Shown here: positions 25,662 to 33,813 of the stretch, piece by piece | Layout: each line of letters opens with the position of its first letter | Position numbering within the stretch: position 1 is the stretch's first letter | Assembly (NCBI GenBank): GCA_028292265.1 | Contig: JAQGMR010000013.1 | Location: forward strand, 62,001 to 126,000 | From: Herminiimonas sp. | Lineage (GTDB): Bacteria; Pseudomonadota; Gammaproteobacteria; Burkholderiales; Burkholderiaceae_D | Direction of reading: 5' to 3' | DNA length: 64,000 bases | Notes under the pieces: generated by a model | What the model saw: the letters and a program-made list of their open reading frames with translations, nothing else | What the model was told of the DNA's origin: nothing | The model's database searches: none | Position numbers and translations under genes: made by a program

Positions 25662-25747
25662 GCTCTTTCCTTGTCCTTGTGCTGAAGCAAATTCACTCTG
25701 GTGTGGTGCGGCGCCAGCGATACGCCGGACGCGGCTCCCGCAATCAA

Positions 25748-26695
25748 CTAACCCTTGACCTCTTCATAAGTGAACGCCTTCGCCAGCGCCACAAGTCCCT
25801 GCTCCAGAATCAAGCCGACCATGCCAATTGCGAAAATCGCGATGATGATGTGTGGCACGTTCAGATTGTTCCATTCGTCCCATACCCAGAAGCCGATGCC
25901 CACACCACCGGTCAGCATCTCAGCGGCCACGATTACCAGCCATGCAGTGCCGATGGAAAGGCGCACACCCGTCAGCATGTACGGCAAAACAGACGGGAAC
26001 AGAATCTTCGTCAGAATCTTCCACTCTGAAAGGTTCAGCACACGCGCCACGTTCATGTAGTCCTGCGGCACCCGCTGCACACCGACAGCGGTGTTGATGA
26101 TCATGGGCCAGATAGAGCAAATGAAAATGGCCCAGATGGAGGCTGGGTTAGCGGCCTTGAATACCAGCAGGCCGATCGGCAGCCACGCGAGCGGGGACAC
26201 CGGTTTCAATATGCTGATGATCGGGCCGAACATGCCGGACAAAAACCGGAATCGCCCAATCAGGAATCCAAGCGGTATGCCCACCGCGGCCGCCATGCCG
26301 AAGCCCAGTCCGACCCGCTGCAGCGACGCCAGCAGATTCCAGCCTATGCCCTGATCGTTCGGACCCTTCCGGTAGAACGGATCCGAAAAGACCTTGATCG
26401 CCTCCGTCAGCGTGACGCCGGGAGAAGGAATGCCGCTGCTCTTCAAGGCGACGATTTCCCATAGCAGCACCATGAATGCGATACCCAGGATCGGCGGCAA
26501 GGTGGCGAGCAGAATGCGGCGTACGCTGGACTGTTGGCCGCGCTGCTTCGGCGCGTCGACCCCTTCACGAATCCGGCGCCGCTTCTCAGAAGCGGCGATT
26601 TGCACCGTGACCTGCTGCGCATCGAGACTTGCCGGGCGAGGCACGGTCGGTTGAAGGGGAACGGTTTCGGCGAGGTTTTTCATGACTGCGCTCAT
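25748..26695 (-). CDS. nrtB: Nitrate ABC transporter permease
   Basis: A 315-aa inner-membrane protein. A 70-residue cytoplasmic N-terminus (basic, EKRRRIREG) precedes about six membrane segments, starting ILGIAFMVLLWEIVAL. The EAA-type coupling loop is near GVQRVPQDYMNVARVL. It pairs with the ATPase gene 86 bp downstream and the binding protein upstream. Confidence 0.92.
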   Translation of the reverse strand: MSAVMKNLAETVPLQPTVPRPASLDAQQVTVQIAASEKRRRIREGVDAPKQRGQQSSVRRILLATLPPILGIAFMVLLWEIVALKSSGIPSPGVTLTEAIKVFSDPFYRKGPNDQGIGWNLLASLQRVGLGFGMAAAVGIPLGFLIGRFRFLSGMFGPIISILKPVSPLAWLPIGLLVFKAANPASIWAIFICSIWPMIINTAVGVQRVPQDYMNVARVLNLSEWKILTKILFPSVLPYMLTGVRLSIGTAWLVIVAAEMLTGGVGIGFWVWDEWNNLNVPHIIIAIFAIGMVGLILEQGLVALAKAFTYEEVKG

Positions 26696-26743
26696 GCTGA
26701 CTCCGACAGGACGGTTGGATCGCTTTCAAGAATGCTGCTTGCT

Positions 26744-26826
26744 GAAGGCCTGATCGACAGGCCTTTCATGATTTACCTGAGGTCGACGGCGTGACAAGGC
26801 CTCGCGCCGCACCGAGGCGCCTTGTC
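26744..26826. terminator. Two hairpins between nrtA and nrtB
   Basis: AAGGCCTG/CAGGCCTT (26745-26752 with 26758-26765) and GACAAGGC...GCCTTGTC (26793-26826) form two stems without a T-run. Hairpins after the binding-protein gene commonly stabilise its mRNA and lower downstream expression, which fits the need for excess NrtA. Confidence 0.5.
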
Positions 26827-26854
26827 CACATGTGGCAATGCGCTGCAATCCGGG

Positions 26855-28114
26855 TCATGCGCGTATCTTGAAAGATGCGGCATAGGCTTGCGGATTCTTG
26901 CCATCCCAGACCGTGCCGTCCATCAGCTTCGACGAGCGCATAGGGTCTTTTGGCACGCTAACTTTCGCCATGGAGGCCGCGTCGCGGTACACGTCGATCT
27001 GGTTGATTTGTTTAGCCACCGCGAGATAGTCGACGTCCTGCTTCAGCAGTCCCCAGCGGCGATGCTGAGTGAGGAACCACATGCCATCCGACAGGTACGG
27101 GAAATTCACCGCGCCGTCGCTGTAGAACTTCATGTAGTTCGGGTCGTCCCAAGTCTTGCCAAGGCCATTCTGGTAGCGACCGAGGATGCGCTGGTTGATC
27201 ACGTCCACAGAGGTGTTGACGTACGATTTGTCAGCGATCGTCTCTGCCATCTTGCTCTTGTTCGACAACGATGCGTCGATCCAGCGCCCCGCTTCCAGCA
27301 CAGCGGCTGTCATGGCCCGTGCAGTGTTGGGATATTTCTTCACCCACTCCGCGCTGGTACCAAGCACTTTTTCAGGATGGTCTTTCCAGATGTCCTGCGT
27401 GGTGATGGCAGTGATGCCAATGCCGTCTGCGATGGCGCGGTGGCCCCACGGCTCGCCGACGCAATAGCCATCCATGTTCCCGACCCGCATATTGGCCACC
27501 ATTTGTGGCGGTGGCACCGTGATGATTTTTGCGTCTTTCATCGGGTCGATGCCATGTGCAGCCATCCAGTAATACAGCCACATGGCGTGGGTGCCGGTTG
27601 GGAAGGTTTGCGCAAAGGTGTACTCGCGCTTGTCCGATTTCATGATCTTCGCCAGGGAAGCACCGTCGACCGCACCCTTGTCGGCCAGCTTCTTCGACAG
27701 CGTGATCGCCTGCCCGTTGTTATTGAGGGTCATGAGCACTGCCATGTCCTTCTTCGGGCCCGAGACGCCAAGGTGCAGGCCATAGATCAGGCCATACAGG
27801 ACGTGTGCCGCATCAAGCTCGCCATTGACCAGCTTGTCACGCACTCCCGGCCACGACGCTTCCTTGCTCGGCGTGATCTTGATGCCGTATTTCTTGTCGA
27901 TGCCAAGCACCGAGGCCATGACCACCGAAGCGCAGTCAGTAAGCGGAATAAAGCCAACCTTGACCTCATCCTTCTCTGGCTTGTCGGACCCGGCAGCCCA
28001 CACACCCCGCGTGGCGAGTGCACCAAATGCGCCGGCCGTCACTACAGCGCCCGCCTTCAATACACTGCGTCGGCTCACATTGGTCTTGTCGTCGGTCTTG
28101 TCATCAGCTTTCAT
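26855..28114 (-). CDS. nrtA: Nitrate ABC transporter substrate-binding protein, Tat-exported
   Basis: 419 aa from the ATG at 28114, which has AAGGA eight bases upstream; the frame is open to 28177. The signal peptide has a twin-arginine motif (SRRSVLKAG) and an AXA-type end near RGVWAAGS. The rest is the NrtA/SsuA-like nitrate-binding fold: VGFIPLTDCASVVMAS, HVLYGLIYGLHLGVSG, PQMVANMRVGNMDGYCVGEPW. It captures nitrate or nitrite in the periplasm. A consensus sigma-54 promoter lies upstream. Confidence 0.95.
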   Translation of the reverse strand: MKADDKTDDKTNVSRRSVLKAGAVVTAGAFGALATRGVWAAGSDKPEKDEVKVGFIPLTDCASVVMASVLGIDKKYGIKITPSKEASWPGVRDKLVNGELDAAHVLYGLIYGLHLGVSGPKKDMAVLMTLNNNGQAITLSKKLADKGAVDGASLAKIMKSDKREYTFAQTFPTGTHAMWLYYWMAAHGIDPMKDAKIITVPPPQMVANMRVGNMDGYCVGEPWGHRAIADGIGITAITTQDIWKDHPEKVLGTSAEWVKKYPNTARAMTAAVLEAGRWIDASLSNKSKMAETIADKSYVNTSVDVINQRILGRYQNGLGKTWDDPNYMKFYSDGAVNFPYLSDGMWFLTQHRRWGLLKQDVDYLAVAKQINQIDVYRDAASMAKVSVPKDPMRSSKLMDGTVWDGKNPQAYAASFKIRA

Positions 28115-28195
28115 CGTGTCCTTGAAGTGCCCTCGAAATGTCGCCTTGAAACGTGCGTCGCAATGGTGAACGCGCACTGGTTACAGACCTGTCAT

Positions 28196-28211
28196 TGCAA
28201 GGGATGTGCCA
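28196..28211 (-). promoter_or_regulatory. Sigma-54 promoter of nrtA
   Basis: The minus strand reads TGGCAC-ATCCC-TTGCA, a perfect match to the -24/-12 consensus. The expected start is near 28184, 70 bases before the nrtA ATG. The rest of the 28115-28568 spacer must also hold the tsaD promoter; I see no other feature in it. Confidence 0.8.
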
Positions 28212-28568
28212 GCCTGCAACGGCCGTCTCAAGAAGTTCGAATGCGAAATCACGCGATGGAAAGCTGCCAGCGCTCTCTTTCAGCGCGCTTTACACCGCAA
28301 ATTGACCGGACGCGAATCGCCAGGCGCTCTTTAAACGTGCGCCGCACCAGCTTCGCTCACAATGGCGAGGCCGCAGGCTTGCCGTAGGCGTCCCCGGCGG
28401 CATCAGGGTTGCGCGATCCGTTATGGCGCCTCACAGGCCACGTGGATGGCCCTGCGCGCCATTCCTTTACAATGGGCGACCCGGCAGAACCGCCCCAAGC
28501 TTCAAGCCGTGTGGCGCTTCCGGCAACAGCCACAGATTTAGCTAAACCATTCCACTTCCACCGTCCCC

Positions 28569-29597
28569 ATGATCGTTCTCGGCGTTGAATCCTCCTGCGA
28601 TGAAACCGGCATTGCGCTCTACGACACCGAGCGCGGCTTGCTGGCGCATGCGCTCCATTCGCAGGTCGCCATGCACGAACAATATGGCGGCGTGGTGCCG
28701 GAGCTTGCATCGCGCGACCACATCCGGCGCGCGATTCCGCTATTGAAGGAAGTCCTGGAGAAGAGCGGCGCGGGACGCGAGCAGATCGATGCCATTGCCT
28801 ATACGCAGGGACCGGGACTGGCCGGCGCATTGCTGGTCGGCGCGTCCATCGCTTGTGGACTCGGTTTGGCGCTCGACCGGCCGGTGCTTGGCGTGCACCA
28901 TCTCGAGGGGCATTTGCTGTCGCCGCTCTTAGCTTCGGACCCGCCGGCATTTCCCTTTGTTGCGTTGCTGGTGTCGGGCGGCCACACCCAGCTAATGCGG
29001 GTGGACGGAGTTGGACGCTATGAATTGCTGGGAGAAACGGTAGACGATGCAGCCGGCGAAGCCTTCGACAAGTCCGCCAAGCTGCTGGGGCTTGGCTACC
29101 CTGGCGGCCCGGCCATATCGAGGCTGGCGGAATTCGGCGATCCGCATGTCTACAAATTGCCGCGACCGATGCTGCATTCGAAGGACTTGAACTTCAGCTT
29201 TTCCGGGCTAAAGACTGCGGTGCTCACGGTTGTAAAAAACCAGGTTACCAACATCTGCGAGCAGGATAAGGCCAATGTAGCGCGTGCCTTCGTCGATGCC
29301 ATGGTCGACGTGCTGGTGGCAAAGTCGGTTGCCGCTCTAAAGCAAACCGGATTGAAGCGCCTGGTGATTGCGGGAGGTGTCGGCGCCAACAAGCAATTGC
29401 GCGAGGCGCTCGATGCGGCAGCAACCCGCAAGCACTTTCGCGTTTTTTATCCCGAGATGGAATTCTGCACGGACAACGGCGCCATGATCGCCTTCGCCGG
29501 CGCACTGCGACTACAGCGCCACCCCGAAGCGGCGCGACGCGACTACGCGTTCAACGTCAAACCGCGCTGGCCGCTGGCCGAGGTTACGGGCGCGTGA
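28569..29597 (+). CDS. tsaD: tRNA N6-threonylcarbamoyladenosine transferase TsaD
   Basis: 342 aa. It makes t6A37 in ANN-decoding tRNAs together with TsaB, TsaC and TsaE; tsaE is also in this window (51243). The family opening [19 protein letters not shown], the metal ligands HHLEGH (about 112-117), the ATP-binding stretch [10 protein letters not shown] and [14 protein letters not shown] are all present. It runs divergently from nrtA. Confidence 0.97.
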   Translation: MIVLGVESSCDETGIALYDTERGLLAHALHSQVAMHEQYGGVVPELASRDHIRRAIPLLKEVLEKSGAGREQIDAIAYTQGPGLAGALLVGASIACGLGLALDRPVLGVHHLEGHLLSPLLASDPPAFPFVALLVSGGHTQLMRVDGVGRYELLGETVDDAAGEAFDKSAKLLGLGYPGGPAISRLAEFGDPHVYKLPRPMLHSKDLNFSFSGLKTAVLTVVKNQVTNICEQDKANVARAFVDAMVDVLVAKSVAALKQTGLKRLVIAGGVGANKQLREALDAAATRKHFRVFYPEMEFCTDNGAMIAFAGALRLQRHPEAARRDYAFNVKPRWPLAEVTGA

Positions 29598-29653
29598 GAT
29601 GACGGGTGCGTGAGGCGGCGGTGAATACTGACGCTCACGGCATCAGCACACAC

Positions 29654-30271
29654 TCACTTCTTTTTCGCGCCGATGCGGCTTTCCTTGCCGCTGATTAGGT
29701 TGGCGATATTGCCCGCGTGGCGGTAGATCAGTAGCGCACTCATGATGACGATCGCAAGCAATATCGGATCGGCCCCGAAGTTAAGCGCGTAGTAGAACGG
29801 CGCAAAAATCGCGGCGATCAGCGCTGCCAGCGACGAATACCGGAAGGCGTACGCGATCGCGAGCCAGGTCACCAGCGTCGCCAATCCAATCCATCCGTTC
29901 AACCCGAGCAGTACGCCAAGCGCGGTGGCGACGCCCTTGCCGCCAGCGAAGCGGAAAAACACTGGCCACAAATGACCAAGAAATACGGCAAGCGCGACCA
30001 GCGCAATGCCGCTGTCGTGCAGGCCGTAGGCGGGCCCGTAGTGCACGGCGAGCCAGACCGGGACCACGCCCTTGATGCAATCGCCAAGCAGCGTGGCAAT
30101 CGCCGCCTTCCGGTTGCCGCTGCGAAGGACATTCGTCGCGCCCGGGTTTTTCGACCCATAGGTGCGCGGGTCGGCCAAGCCGACGGCGCGGCTTACCACG
30201 ACGGCAAACGAGATGGAGCCGATCAGGTAAGCGCCAAGCGCGCACAGAACGGTGAGTAGTACTGGATTCAT
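29654..30271 (-). CDS. plsY: Glycerol-3-phosphate acyltransferase PlsY
   Basis: 205 aa, integral membrane, about five spans. It acylates glycerol-3-phosphate from acyl-phosphate in phospholipid synthesis. Typical motifs: [49 protein letters not shown]. The ATG at 30271 is chosen as it starts the first membrane helix; the longer frame to 30313 is less likely. It converges with tsaD. Confidence 0.95.
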   Translation of the reverse strand: MNPVLLTVLCALGAYLIGSISFAVVVSRAVGLADPRTYGSKNPGATNVLRSGNRKAAIATLLGDCIKGVVPVWLAVHYGPAYGLHDSGIALVALAVFLGHLWPVFFRFAGGKGVATALGVLLGLNGWIGLATLVTWLAIAYAFRYSSLAALIAAIFAPFYYALNFGADPILLAIVIMSALLIYRHAGNIANLISGKESRIGAKKK

Positions 30272-30327
30272 GAAGTTCGTCTCAGTGATTTTTATAAGGA
30301 TTAGATTCGGCAAGGCGTGCCCGACTA

Positions 30328-30819
30328 TTAATCTTCGAGGGCGCAGTGCACACGAGTCAAGGGTAGCAGCGTGGCTGAAATTTCGGGAGCAAGGCAGATA
30401 AGGTACCCGCGTCTTCCGCCGTTGATATAGATATTTGAAAGTTCAAAGATGCAGGCTTCCGCATACACCGGCATGGGCTTGCGCGTGGCGAATGGTGAAG
30501 TGCCGCCAACCAGATAGCCTGAATGACGGCTTGCCACCTCCGGCTTGCAGGGTTCGATCGATTTGCATCCGACCTGGCGCGCGAGATTTTTGGTGGATAC
30601 CTTGCGATCGCCGTGCATTAATACCACCATCGGCCTGGCCGCTTCGTCCTGCAGGATTAAAGTCTTGATAACGGCATGTTCATCGACACCGAGTTCGCGC
30701 GCCGATACGCTGGTGCCGCCTCGCTCTTCATAGGCATACGGATGCTCGGTAAATGTGATGCCGTTCTCCCGCAGGAAACGGGTAGCCGGCGTCTCGGATA
30801 CGTGATCTTTTTTCGGCAT
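30328..30819 (-). CDS. ybaK: YbaK/EbsC-family Cys-tRNA(Pro) deacylase
   Basis: 163 aa from the ATG at 30819 ([16 protein letters not shown]); the frame runs upstream to 30972 without support. The family removes cysteine misacylated onto tRNA-Pro. Typical strings: [60 protein letters not shown]. Ribosome site weak. It is 57 bp upstream of plsY. Confidence 0.92.
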   Translation of the reverse strand: MPKKDHVSETPATRFLRENGITFTEHPYAYEERGGTSVSARELGVDEHAVIKTLILQDEAARPMVVLMHGDRKVSTKNLARQVGCKSIEPCKPEVASRHSGYLVGGTSPFATRKPMPVYAEACIFELSNIYINGGRRGYLICLAPEISATLLPLTRVHCALED

Positions 30820-30952
30820 GTGCTGCGCTTGAAACTCTCGAGCGCGCCAGTATGAACCGTTTTGAGCAGGCGGGAAATGGGCGGCATCGAAAGCGCGACT
30901 CACCTGCCAGGAAAGGGGAGGCATCGCGAGCGCGGCTTGCCTGCCTGCAGCG

Positions 30953-31090
30953 TCAGCATCGGTTGCGTTCATCGGACCGGGCGCCTCGCTCCTGGAGCAA
31001 CTGGCGCAACACGAGCGGTTTGCAGGGGTTCCCTCTAACGCACACGGTGCAATGGATTGCGGAGCACTTCGCCTGTTTGCCCGCCCCTAG
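30953..31090 (-). pseudogene. C-terminal remnant of a DUF488-like gene
   Basis: In one minus-strand frame ending at 30953 the residues read CVRGNPCKPLVLRQLLQERGAR, aligning without gaps to CEDESRCHRTVLRQLLEERGAR at the end of the intact DUF488 gene at 39549. The DNA matches over about 50 bp with a 1-nt shift near the stop. No start or N-terminal part is present between here and the BKACE gene. Probably a decayed duplicate. Confidence 0.4.
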
Positions 31091-32019
31091 AACTTGACCT
31101 CGCTTGCACCCTTTAGCGCCAGCATCTGACGCGCCTCGTCCGGCGTCGCAATCTCCAGTGACAAGCCCTCCAGCACCATGCGGATCTTGCGCACTTGATC
31201 GGCATTACTTTCAGCAAGCCTTCCAGGACCGATCCACAGCGAATCCTCCAGCCCTACTCTCACGTTCGACCCCTGCGCGGCGCCCATCGTTGCCAATGGA
31301 ATCTGGTTGCGTCCTGCGCCCAGGATGGACCAAACGAAATCCGCGCCGAACAGGCGGTCGGCGGTTCGCTTCATGTGCATCAGATCTTCCGGATGCCCCC
31401 CGATGCCGCCCAGCAGACCAAATACACTTTGCACAAAAAATGGTGGCGTCGCCAGCTTGCGGTCGACAAAATGCGCCAGGTTGTAAAGGTGGGAAATGTC
31501 GTAGCACTCGAACTCGAAACGGGTGCCATTGGCGCCGCATGAAGTGAGGATATATTCAACATCGGCAAAGGTATTCTTGAACACCAGGTCGCGGCTATTG
31601 GTAAGGTGGTCGATCTCCCATTGATGCTTGAATTCTTTCGTTCGCTCGAGCATTGGATACAAGCCAAAATTCATTGACCCCATGTTCAGCGAAGCCAGTT
31701 CCGGCTGAAAGTGATGCGCCGGACGCAGACGCTCCTGCACCGTCATATGCGGGCTGCCGCCTGTAGTGATGTTGATGACTGCGCTGGTGCTGGTTTTAAT
31801 GCGCGGCAAAAACTCCTGGAATACCGCCGGGTCTTGAGTGGGCCGGCCGTCTTTCGGGTCGCGTGCGTGCAGGTGGATGATGGCCGCGCCGGCTTCGGCG
31901 GCGCCGATCGCTGCATCGGCGATTTCCGCGGGTGTAACCGGCAGGTGCGGCGACATTGAGGGCGTGTGAATAGCGCCAGTGACGGCACAGGTAATGATGA
32001 CTTTACGGGACTTGCTCAT
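31087..32019 (-). CDS. Beta-keto acid cleavage enzyme (BKACE, DUF849)
   Basis: 310 aa, full length. BKACE enzymes use acetyl-CoA to cleave a beta-keto acid into acetoacetate and a new CoA ester. The zinc-binding HLH lies in AAIIHLHARDPKDGRP (about 46-60), preceded by ITCAVTGAIHTPSMSPHLPVTP, both hallmarks, and followed by NITTGGSPHMTVQERL and GLEDSLWIGPG. The substrate class cannot be read directly. It is the last gene of the Liv-transporter operon, behind two dehydrogenases that could produce a beta-keto acid, as in carnitine breakdown. Confidence 0.93.
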   Translation of the reverse strand: MSKSRKVIITCAVTGAIHTPSMSPHLPVTPAEIADAAIGAAEAGAAIIHLHARDPKDGRPTQDPAVFQEFLPRIKTSTSAVINITTGGSPHMTVQERLRPAHHFQPELASLNMGSMNFGLYPMLERTKEFKHQWEIDHLTNSRDLVFKNTFADVEYILTSCGANGTRFEFECYDISHLYNLAHFVDRKLATPPFFVQSVFGLLGGIGGHPEDLMHMKRTADRLFGADFVWSILGAGRNQIPLATMGAAQGSNVRVGLEDSLWIGPGRLAESNADQVRKIRMVLEGLSLEIATPDEARQMLALKGASEVKF

Positions 32020-32058
32020 GGCACTCTCCTAAGAGGCAGAAAGGAATTGATATTTTCA

Positions 32059-32994
32059 TCACAACGGTTGTTTTCGCTTGTGCGCAACCAGCGCCATCAA
32101 GCGGTTGTCGCGCCAGCGCGTCCGCTCGCCCAACTGCTGGGCAGGCAGCACTTCTCGACGTTCGGACTCGATCTTCGTGAGCAATTCCGGGCTCCAGGCA
32201 TTCGGCAAGTGTTGCCGGCTGACTTCCTTGTAGATCGGTCCATAGCGCGCAGCGTAATCGACCACGCCGTCGGGAGCGTTCAAGTCGATGGTCTCGAACG
32301 GCCCCATGAACGCCCAGCGCATGCCCAGGCCGTCTTTCATTACTGTGTCGAGATCGGCGACCGACGCGTAGCCGTTCTCGTATAAATTGAGCACCTCGTT
32401 CAGCACGGCCGCCTGTATCCGATTCAGCAAGAAGCCGGCGATTTCCTTTTTAAGCAGCACCGGCGATTGCCCCGCGCGCGCATACAGATCACGCGCCCGC
32501 TCAATAGCGTCGGGGGAAGTCCACGGCGCAGGCGCCAGTTCAACCAGCGGCACGAGATAAGGCGGATTGACCGGATGCGCAACCAGGATGCGGGCCCGGC
32601 CTGCGAGGTCGGCCGAGAACGCCGACGCCGGAATCCCCGACGTTGAGCTGGCCAGGATCGTAGTGGGCGCGGCAAGCCGGTCCATCTCGGCGAAAATCGC
32701 CTGCTTCGCTTCCAGCGTTTCGCGCACATTTTCCTGCACCAAGACCGCGCCCTCAAGCGCTTCAGCCAGCGTGGAAACCGGTGTGATGCGCGCCAGGACC
32801 AGGTCCGGCGCTTCGTCGATCAAGCCTTGCTGCGCCAGATCCGTCACGTTTTCCCGCAGCAGCGCCTGACAGGCTTGCAGCGCTTCAGGCGCGCCGTCGA
32901 AAATGCTTACCTTGCATCCGGCGCGAGCAAAAACAATAGCCCAGGCCCGCCCGATCAGTCCTGCGCCAACAATAGCGATATGTTCATTCATCAT
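32059..32994 (-). CDS. 3-hydroxyacyl-CoA dehydrogenase family (lambda-crystallin/carnitine dehydrogenase-like)
   Basis: 311 aa from the ATG at 32994, with AAGGGA upstream; the frame runs to 33174 without support. The NAD-binding motif is IAIVGAGLIGRAWAIVFARAG (residues 5-25); the catalytic His lies in ILVAHPVNPPYLVPLVE with Glu in that loop, and FLLNRIQAAVLNE follows. Free hydroxy acids rather than CoA esters are the usual substrates of this branch (L-gulonate, L-carnitine). It stands between an SDR and a BKACE gene, so it probably forms the beta-keto acid that BKACE cleaves. Confidence 0.88.
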   Translation of the reverse strand: MMNEHIAIVGAGLIGRAWAIVFARAGCKVSIFDGAPEALQACQALLRENVTDLAQQGLIDEAPDLVLARITPVSTLAEALEGAVLVQENVRETLEAKQAIFAEMDRLAAPTTILASSTSGIPASAFSADLAGRARILVAHPVNPPYLVPLVELAPAPWTSPDAIERARDLYARAGQSPVLLKKEIAGFLLNRIQAAVLNEVLNLYENGYASVADLDTVMKDGLGMRWAFMGPFETIDLNAPDGVVDYAARYGPIYKEVSRQHLPNAWSPELLTKIESERREVLPAQQLGERTRWRDNRLMALVAHKRKQPL

Positions 32995-33007
32995 GCTGTT
33001 CCCTTTG

Positions 33008-33784
33008 TCAGCCAAGGTGCTCGACATTGCCGCACACCGACAGGCTCTGGCCGCTAATATTGGCTCCCGCTGGCGAGCAGATAAATAAAATCTGGTTGGC
33101 GATATCCTGTGCCGTGACCATTGTGCGTAGCGACACCTTGGCCAGCAATTGCTGCCGCATCTGTTCATGAGCAATACCGTACGACGCCGCCTTCGCCGCG
33201 ATCACGCGCTCCTGCCGCTCGCCGGCGACTATTCCCGGCAGAATTGCGTTGACGCGGATATGGTCCGGCCCCAACTCCATCGCCCAGGTTTGGGTCAGTC
33301 CGATCACACCGAACTTCGAGGCTGAATACGGCGACCGCAACGGAAAGCCAAGCCGCCCAGCAGCGGACGAGAGGTTGACGATAGAACCGCCGCCCGCCGC
33401 CTTCAGCAACGGTACCGCGCGCCGCGTGCACAGAAACGGTCCGGTCAGGTTGACCGCGATAGTCCGCTCCCATTCGGCGAGCTCAGTCGCCTCCACCCTG
33501 GCTGTCGGCCCGGCGATGCCGGCGTTGTTGACCAACACATCCAGCGCGCCCCAGCGTGCCGCGAGATCGGCAAACATGGCGTCCACCTGAGCCGCGTCCG
33601 CCACATCGGTGCGACTTTGGCTGACACCCGGAAAGCGCTTCCTGGCGTCAGCCAGGAAATTATCATTGATGTCGCAGATGTGTACTTCAGCGCCGGCTGC
33701 CACGAATGCTTCCGTGATTGCTAATCCAATGCCTTGCGCGCCGGCCGTTACCACCACGCGCTTGCCCTGCATTCCGATATCCAT
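33008..33784 (-). CDS. Short-chain dehydrogenase/reductase (SDR)
   Basis: 258 aa classical SDR: cofactor loop TAGAQGIGLAI (13-23), NNAGIAG (about 87-93), catalytic Ser in NLSSAAGRLG and YSASK (Y about 155, K159). The acidic residue after strand 2 (HICDIND) indicates NAD(H). It resembles 3-hydroxybutyrate-type dehydrogenases. Its stop is 13 bp before the next dehydrogenase start. Substrate unknown. Confidence 0.9.
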   Translation of the reverse strand: MDIGMQGKRVVVTAGAQGIGLAITEAFVAAGAEVHICDINDNFLADARKRFPGVSQSRTDVADAAQVDAMFADLAARWGALDVLVNNAGIAGPTARVEATELAEWERTIAVNLTGPFLCTRRAVPLLKAAGGGSIVNLSSAAGRLGFPLRSPYSASKFGVIGLTQTWAMELGPDHIRVNAILPGIVAGERQERVIAAKAASYGIAHEQMRQQLLAKVSLRTMVTAQDIANQILFICSPAGANISGQSLSVCGNVEHLG

Positions 33785-33813
33785 AGTTGCGATGTCCCGT
33801 ATTCGGTTAAGCG

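Noticed and set aside
26822-28387. 521-codon plus-strand frame opposite nrtA
   Set aside because: nrtA has a Tat signal, ribosome site and conserved fold; the opposite frame has none.
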